Of a stretch of DNA of 19,514 nucleotides, positions 16,419 through 19,514 are shown piece after piece. Location: assembly GCA_002407905.1 (NCBI GenBank), contig DHPL01000024.1, positions 1 through 19,514 of the forward strand, written 5' to 3'. Position 1 is the stretch's first letter; each line of letters opens with the position of its first letter. A program made the translations under genes and the position numbers. This DNA comes from Anaerolineaceae bacterium UBA5365. GTDB lineage: Bacteria; Chloroflexota; Anaerolineae; Anaerolineales; Anaerolineaceae. The notes under the pieces were generated by a model. That model was given only the letters and a program-made list of their open reading frames with translations. It was not told where the DNA came from and did no database searches.

Positions 16419-17063
16419 TTATCCGAAAAGCTCCGTAACCCGGTCTTGCAATGCCTTCGCGTACGCAGCCGGATGTTCCGCCTGGTAGAGGGCCCGCCCC
16501 AGGATGAAACTGTACACATCCAGGTTCTGAAAACGCTCCAGCGTATCCAGCTTTACACCGCCGGTCACGTTCACCAGGAAACCCAAATTATTGAGCCGTT
16601 TAATTTTCTCCAGGTCAGCATCAGTCCAATTGGCCACCACATCGCGGGGCTGATGGTAGATGATCTGCTGGATGCCCGTCCCCCGCCACTCCTGGGCAAG
16701 GTCCCAATCCCATTTGCCATAGAGCTCGATCTGAGCGATCTTGCCCAGTTCTTCAGCCACCTCATGCACCAGGCGCATGGTGGCCAGATCGGCAGCGGCG
16801 ATCACCGTGGTGATATCGGCCCCGGCCTCAAAGAAGCTGCGGCTCAGCATCTTCCCTGCATCCGCGATCTTAAAATCCGCAACCAGTGCCTTTTCCGGGC
16901 CGATATGCTTGCGCAGCGCCTTGATTGCGTGCGCACCTTCAGCGGCCAGCAGAACGGTGCCTACCTCCACGATGTCCACAGCCTCAACCAAGTCTGGCGT
17001 TAAGATGTCCAGCGCGGCCTGGGTGCTTTGCAGGTCCAGAGCAATTTGCAATTTAGGGCGCAT
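16419..17063 (-). CDS. ulaD: 3-keto-L-gulonate-6-phosphate decarboxylase
   Basis: This belongs to the orotidine-phosphate decarboxylase suprafamily and converts 3-keto-L-gulonate 6-phosphate to L-xylulose 5-phosphate with CO2 release. The 214-residue protein aligns by eye along its length with E. coli UlaD. Active-site residues are present: D10, E33 (in VEVGT), the DFKIADAGK motif with D63, K65 and D68, and H137/R140 in YHQPRD. The related hexulose-phosphate synthases have a different pattern at the metal site, so decarboxylase is preferred. One change is a Tyr in IELYG where UlaD has Thr. The ATG overlaps the stop of the upstream hydrolase gene as TGATG, so the pair is coupled. Confidence 0.85.
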   Translation of the reverse strand: MRPKLQIALDLQSTQAALDILTPDLVEAVDIVEVGTVLLAAEGAHAIKALRKHIGPEKALVADFKIADAGKMLSRSFFEAGADITTVIAAADLATMRLVHEVAEELGKIAQIELYGKWDWDLAQEWRGTGIQQIIYHQPRDVVANWTDADLEKIKRLNNLGFLVNVTGGVKLDTLERFQNLDVYSFILGRALYQAEHPAAYAKALQDRVTELFG

Positions 17064-18052
17064 CAGGCACCAGCCTCAACAAAGCTGAAGGCTTTGGCGG
17101 GGTTGTAGATGAGCATGTCATCCACAGCTTCCTGGGAAATGCCGGCTTCCAGCAAGGTGGGTACAAAGCGCTCAAGGAGGTAAGAGATGCCATTGGCCAT
17201 CTTGCCCACCTTGGCCATGTGCGCCTTCTGGTAGCTGGCGCGCCCGGCATCCATGGAGAGCAACAACTGCTTCTGGAAGCCCTGCTCGATCAGCCACTTC
17301 AGGTTATCGGCATGGACGCTATCCGGGAAGTACTTGGCGCGGTCGGGGCCGTCGTAGCAAACATACACACCGGTCTCAAGGATCTGCTTATGGTAGAAAC
17401 GGTCCGGGTTTTTCTGCGAATGGCAGACAACCGTGTGGCCTGGCACCGCGCCCTGATCAATCAGGAATTTAGCCGCTTCCAGCCCCATCGTCCCTTGCTG
17501 GGTGTGGATGGAGATGGGCACGCCTGTGCGCAATTGGGTCTTGGCAGCCACGGTGAGCGTTTTTTGCTCAAAAGCGCTGATGAAGCTATAGCCGGTTCCG
17601 GCCTTGATCACACCCGCCTTGTAAGGCACACGCTTCACAATGGGTCCATTGTAACTGTGCAGGTCCAGACCTTCGTTCACTTCCAACGCCATTTGCTCTA
17701 CCAGGTCTTCAACCGAATTTGTGGCAGCAAAGGAGACCTTATGGTCGTAAAAATCACCTTTCTGGAAGCCAGTTGTGGTTACAAAATGGGCCCGCCCGCG
17801 GAAGGCTTCCGCCAGAGCAACGGTTTTCTCCACGTTCCGGCCGCAGCCAATGGGGTCCATCAGCACCATGGATTTACCTCCCGCGCCAAGCCAGTCCTCG
17901 GTCTCGGCTATAGAGGCATCCAGGTCGTCCAGCCTAAAATCTTTGTCGTGGTCCACTTCGGGACCACCGGAACGGAACATATGCTCATGCGAGTCGCAGA
18001 CCCCAAATTCTGAAGGGTCAATATCCCCTAAAACGGTTCGTATAAACGCCAT
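17063..18052 (-). CDS. Phosphotriesterase-family metal hydrolase, probable sugar-lactone (phosphate) lactonase
   Basis: This 329-residue amidohydrolase-fold enzyme has the complete binuclear metal site of the phosphotriesterase family: H22 and H24 in DSHEH, a bridging lysine K150 in VIKAG, H183 in SIHTQ, H211 in VCHSQKN, and D268 in LSMDAGR. Bacterial relatives include lactonases acting on sugar lactones and phosphorylated sugar lactones. It is coupled by TGATG to the keto-gulonate-phosphate decarboxylase gene, so opening a hexono- or pentonolactone phosphate upstream of that enzyme is likely, which is inference. GAGGAG lies before the ATG, and an extended -10 element is at 18108-18116. Confidence 0.85.
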   Translation of the reverse strand: MAFIRTVLGDIDPSEFGVCDSHEHMFRSGGPEVDHDKDFRLDDLDASIAETEDWLGAGGKSMVLMDPIGCGRNVEKTVALAEAFRGRAHFVTTTGFQKGDFYDHKVSFAATNSVEDLVEQMALEVNEGLDLHSYNGPIVKRVPYKAGVIKAGTGYSFISAFEQKTLTVAAKTQLRTGVPISIHTQQGTMGLEAAKFLIDQGAVPGHTVVCHSQKNPDRFYHKQILETGVYVCYDGPDRAKYFPDSVHADNLKWLIEQGFQKQLLLSMDAGRASYQKAHMAKVGKMANGISYLLERFVPTLLEAGISQEAVDDMLIYNPAKAFSFVEAGA

Positions 18053-18107
18053 AAAACTTACTCCTCATTCGTATTTGGCCTAAAAGGGTATTTCTCTTGC
18101 CGCCAGA

Positions 18108-18116
18108 ATCATACCA
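18108..18116 (-). promoter_or_regulatory. Possible extended -10 promoter of the lactonase-decarboxylase operon
   Basis: On the minus strand TGGTATGAT lies about 56 bp upstream of the hydrolase start and matches an extended -10 (TGn plus TATGAT). No convincing -35 hexamer is seen. Confidence 0.35.
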
Positions 18117-18210
18117 AAAGCAAAGGTTAAATTCATCTTCCTGTACTATTTAAACGATCAGGCCAGAACACAGGGCTGCCTTGCGGAAAGGGGCCTCACA
18201 CGGCAGCGTT

Positions 18211-18216
18211 TATAAT
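18211..18216 (+). promoter_or_regulatory. Possible -10 element for the DsrE-family gene
   Basis: A perfect TATAAT lies 30 bp upstream of the ATG at 18247. The -35 region at the correct spacing is poor, so the promoter may need an activator, or the match may be chance. Confidence 0.35.
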
Positions 18217-18246
18217 CCCTTAAGAAAATCAACGAGAGGAAAGGTA

Positions 18247-18588
18247 ATGGATAAAAACACAGTATTGCTCTTTACTCAAAACGGGATCGGCGCCCCGCCG
18301 GAGGGCCTGCAGCAGGTCCTGGTGGTTAAGTATCTGCTGATGCTGCGGCAATCTGGCCAACTGCCAGGGGCAATGCTCTTCTACACTCAGGGGGTCAGGC
18401 TGGTCTGTGAGGGTTCATTGGTTCTGGAACACCTCTCGGCGCTGGAGAAAGCGGGGGTCAAGCTGATCGTCTGCCAAACCTGCCTGGACTATTTTGGCAT
18501 CCTGGACCAGGTGAAAGTAGGTGAGGTATTGGGCATGCCCCAGATCCTGGCCGCCATGCAGTCCGCCGCTAACGTGATCACCCTTTGA
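18247..18588 (+). CDS. DsrE-family protein, YedF C-terminal domain-like
   Basis: This 113-residue cytoplasmic protein starts MDKNTVLLFTQNGIGAPPEG and shows the DsrE/F-like fold with AMLFYTQGVRLVCEGS and the Cys pair in VCQTCLDYFGIL (C76, C79), plus C54. The CxTCLDYxG stretch is characteristic of the C-terminal domain of YedF-type proteins associated with selenium or sulfur metabolism. Those normally carry an N-terminal TusA-like domain, which is missing here. I chose the start at 18247 for the GAGGAAAGG just upstream; a longer in-frame start at 18181 lacks support. A role in sulfur or selenium relay or redox is inferred from the family. Confidence 0.8.
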   Translation: MDKNTVLLFTQNGIGAPPEGLQQVLVVKYLLMLRQSGQLPGAMLFYTQGVRLVCEGSLVLEHLSALEKAGVKLIVCQTCLDYFGILDQVKVGEVLGMPQILAAMQSAANVITL

Positions 18589-18634
18589 TTAGGTGCGGGC
18601 GGAAAAAAGCAAAATCAAACTCGGGAATCAATTT

Positions 18635-18668
18635 AAAAGCGGCAGCTAATGACTAGCTGCCGCTTTTT
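18635..18668. terminator. Bidirectional terminator between the DsrE-family and rubrerythrin genes
   Basis: A perfect 14-bp inverted repeat (AAAAGCGGCAGCTA at 18635-18648, TAGCTGCCGCTTTT at 18654-18667) with a 5-nt loop lies between two convergent genes. T runs flank the stem on both strands, so it should serve both transcripts. Confidence 0.92.
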
Positions 18669-18681
18669 GTGACATCTTGTT

Positions 18682-19263
18682 TTACTGTTCGAAGCTCGTC
18701 ACTTCAAAATACTTCTGGGCATGTTTGCATGCCGGGCAAACCTGCGGGGCTTCCGTGCCCTCGTGGATGTACCCGCAATTGCGGCATTTCCAGAACACTT
18801 TGTGCTCGCGCTTGAAGTATTTTCCGTCCTTCACTACCGCGGCCAGGGCCTTGTAGCGCGCGAAATGGCGCTCCTCCACCTCAGCGATCTCCGTGAAGGA
18901 AACGGCGATATCTTCATAACCTTCTTCACGGGCAACCTCTGCACCGTTTTTGTACAGCAAGAAAAACTCTTCATGCTCCCCGGCGGCAGCCGCCTCGAGG
19001 TTTTCCCAGGTAGAGCCTACCGAAGCAGGGTAATCCGCGTTTACATGGATGTTCAGCGCCCCCAGGCGCTTTACAAGGTGGTCGTAAAACACCTTGGCGT
19101 GCGCCAGTTCGTTATCCGCTGTTTCAGTGAACACGGCTGCCGCGTGCAATAAACCTTCTTTCTGAGCCACTTCTGCATAGAAACTATAGCGGCTGCGAGC
19201 CTGCGACTCGCCAGCAAAGGAATTAACCAAATTTTGATAAGTTCTTGAGTCTTTGAATTCCAC
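18682..19263 (-). CDS. rbr: Rubrerythrin
   Basis: This cytoplasmic non-haem iron peroxidase reduces hydrogen peroxide in anaerobes. The 193-residue protein has an N-terminal ferritin-like four-helix bundle with diiron ligands E19 (AGESQARSRY), E52/H55 (NELAHAKVF), E98-region (GEHEEF), and E130/H133 (EVEERHFARY). It ends in a rubredoxin domain with C160, C163, C176 and C179 (CRNCG, CPACK). I chose the GTG start at 19263 because AGAGGA lies five bases upstream; an in-frame ATG at 19302 would add 13 residues that include this element. It converges on the DsrE-family gene. It suggests an anaerobic or microaerophilic host coping with oxidative stress. Confidence 0.94.
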   Translation of the reverse strand: MEFKDSRTYQNLVNSFAGESQARSRYSFYAEVAQKEGLLHAAAVFTETADNELAHAKVFYDHLVKRLGALNIHVNADYPASVGSTWENLEAAAAGEHEEFFLLYKNGAEVAREEGYEDIAVSFTEIAEVEERHFARYKALAAVVKDGKYFKREHKVFWKCRNCGYIHEGTEAPQVCPACKHAQKYFEVTSFEQ

Positions 19264-19488
19264 AATATCCTCTTTTCTCGGGTTTTTGTCCCTACCCATC
19301 ATTCTAGTCCTGTATGCCTGGCTTGAAGGTCAGATTTTTGTCAGAATCAATTGGCGCGACGCAGGGAGAACCTTAGAGGCTTCCGAGCAGAGGGGGCAGT
19401 AAGTCAGGTTGATGTACAAAATCCGGACCTCTTCGATTTCATGGAAGCCTGGAAAATATTGAACAATTATCAATGTATATATATTTTA

Positions 19489-19502
19489 TACAAATATTTG
19501 TA
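19489..19502. promoter_or_regulatory. Perfect 14-bp AT-rich palindrome near the right edge, possible operator
   Basis: TACAAATATTTGTA is a perfect palindrome in an AT-rich stretch (about 19457-19503), upstream of rubrerythrin and before whatever lies to the right. A second, imperfect inverted motif TTGAACAATTATCAA is at 19459-19473. Either could bind a regulator of rubrerythrin (Fur/PerR-like) or of a gene beyond the edge. The match is not close enough to name the regulator. Confidence 0.3.
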
Positions 19503-19514
19503 GAATCTGGTATG

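Noticed and set aside
17219..18013. Plus-strand open frame of 264 codons opposite the phosphotriesterase-family gene
   Set aside because: It is antisense to a gene with all metal ligands in place, and it shows no recognisable domain.

Overview
The window looks like chromosomal DNA of a mesophilic anaerobic or facultative bacterium. Chloroflexota (Anaerolineae-like) is my best guess. The protein-level grounds are a DarA-type cyclic-di-AMP receptor-like protein, a rubrerythrin, and the style of the bS21/IF-1 operon and permeases. This is inference without a database search. No rRNA, tRNA, CRISPR array or insertion sequence was seen.

Layout, left to right. A partial minus-strand gene (possibly a GNAT acetyltransferase) runs off the left edge. 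Next comes a minus-strand bS21-IF-1 operon with a near-consensus promoter and a strong intrinsic terminator. Positions 920-3575 hold a secreted M6-type metalloprotease preceded by a small lipoprotein gene, both minus strand. A small orphan two-helix membrane protein follows on the plus strand at 3769-4137, in AT-richer DNA.

The centrepiece (11203 down to 4177, minus strand) is a complete alternative F1Fo ATPase operon of the N-ATPase type. Its order is beta-epsilon-Q-R-a-c-b/delta-alpha-[DarA-like]-gamma. The gene order, the two extra membrane proteins AtpQ and AtpR, the absence of a separate delta gene, and the c subunit with two carboxylates (E33, E66) plus T67 all point to a Na+-coupled enzyme. 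The surprise is a PII-like, DarA/PstA-family protein translationally coupled between the alpha and gamma genes. It suggests second-messenger control of a sodium ATPase. The epsilon subunit also lacks the usual C-terminal helical inhibitory domain, and the c subunit lacks the usual glycine-rich helix 1.

To the right of the ATPase, on the plus strand, lie a DMT-family exporter with a 17-histidine tail, a two-gene unit (tandem DUF1801 protein plus SRPBCC protein), an ADP-dependent NAD(P)H-hydrate dehydratase and an APC-family permease. A minus-strand pair follows: a phosphotriesterase-family hydrolase with all metal ligands, coupled by TGATG to a 3-keto-L-gulonate-6-phosphate decarboxylase. The pair suggests a sugar-acid or lactone-phosphate pathway. 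The right end holds a DsrE/YedF-like protein (plus) and a rubrerythrin (minus) sharing a perfect bidirectional terminator, then an AT-rich stretch with palindromes at the window edge.
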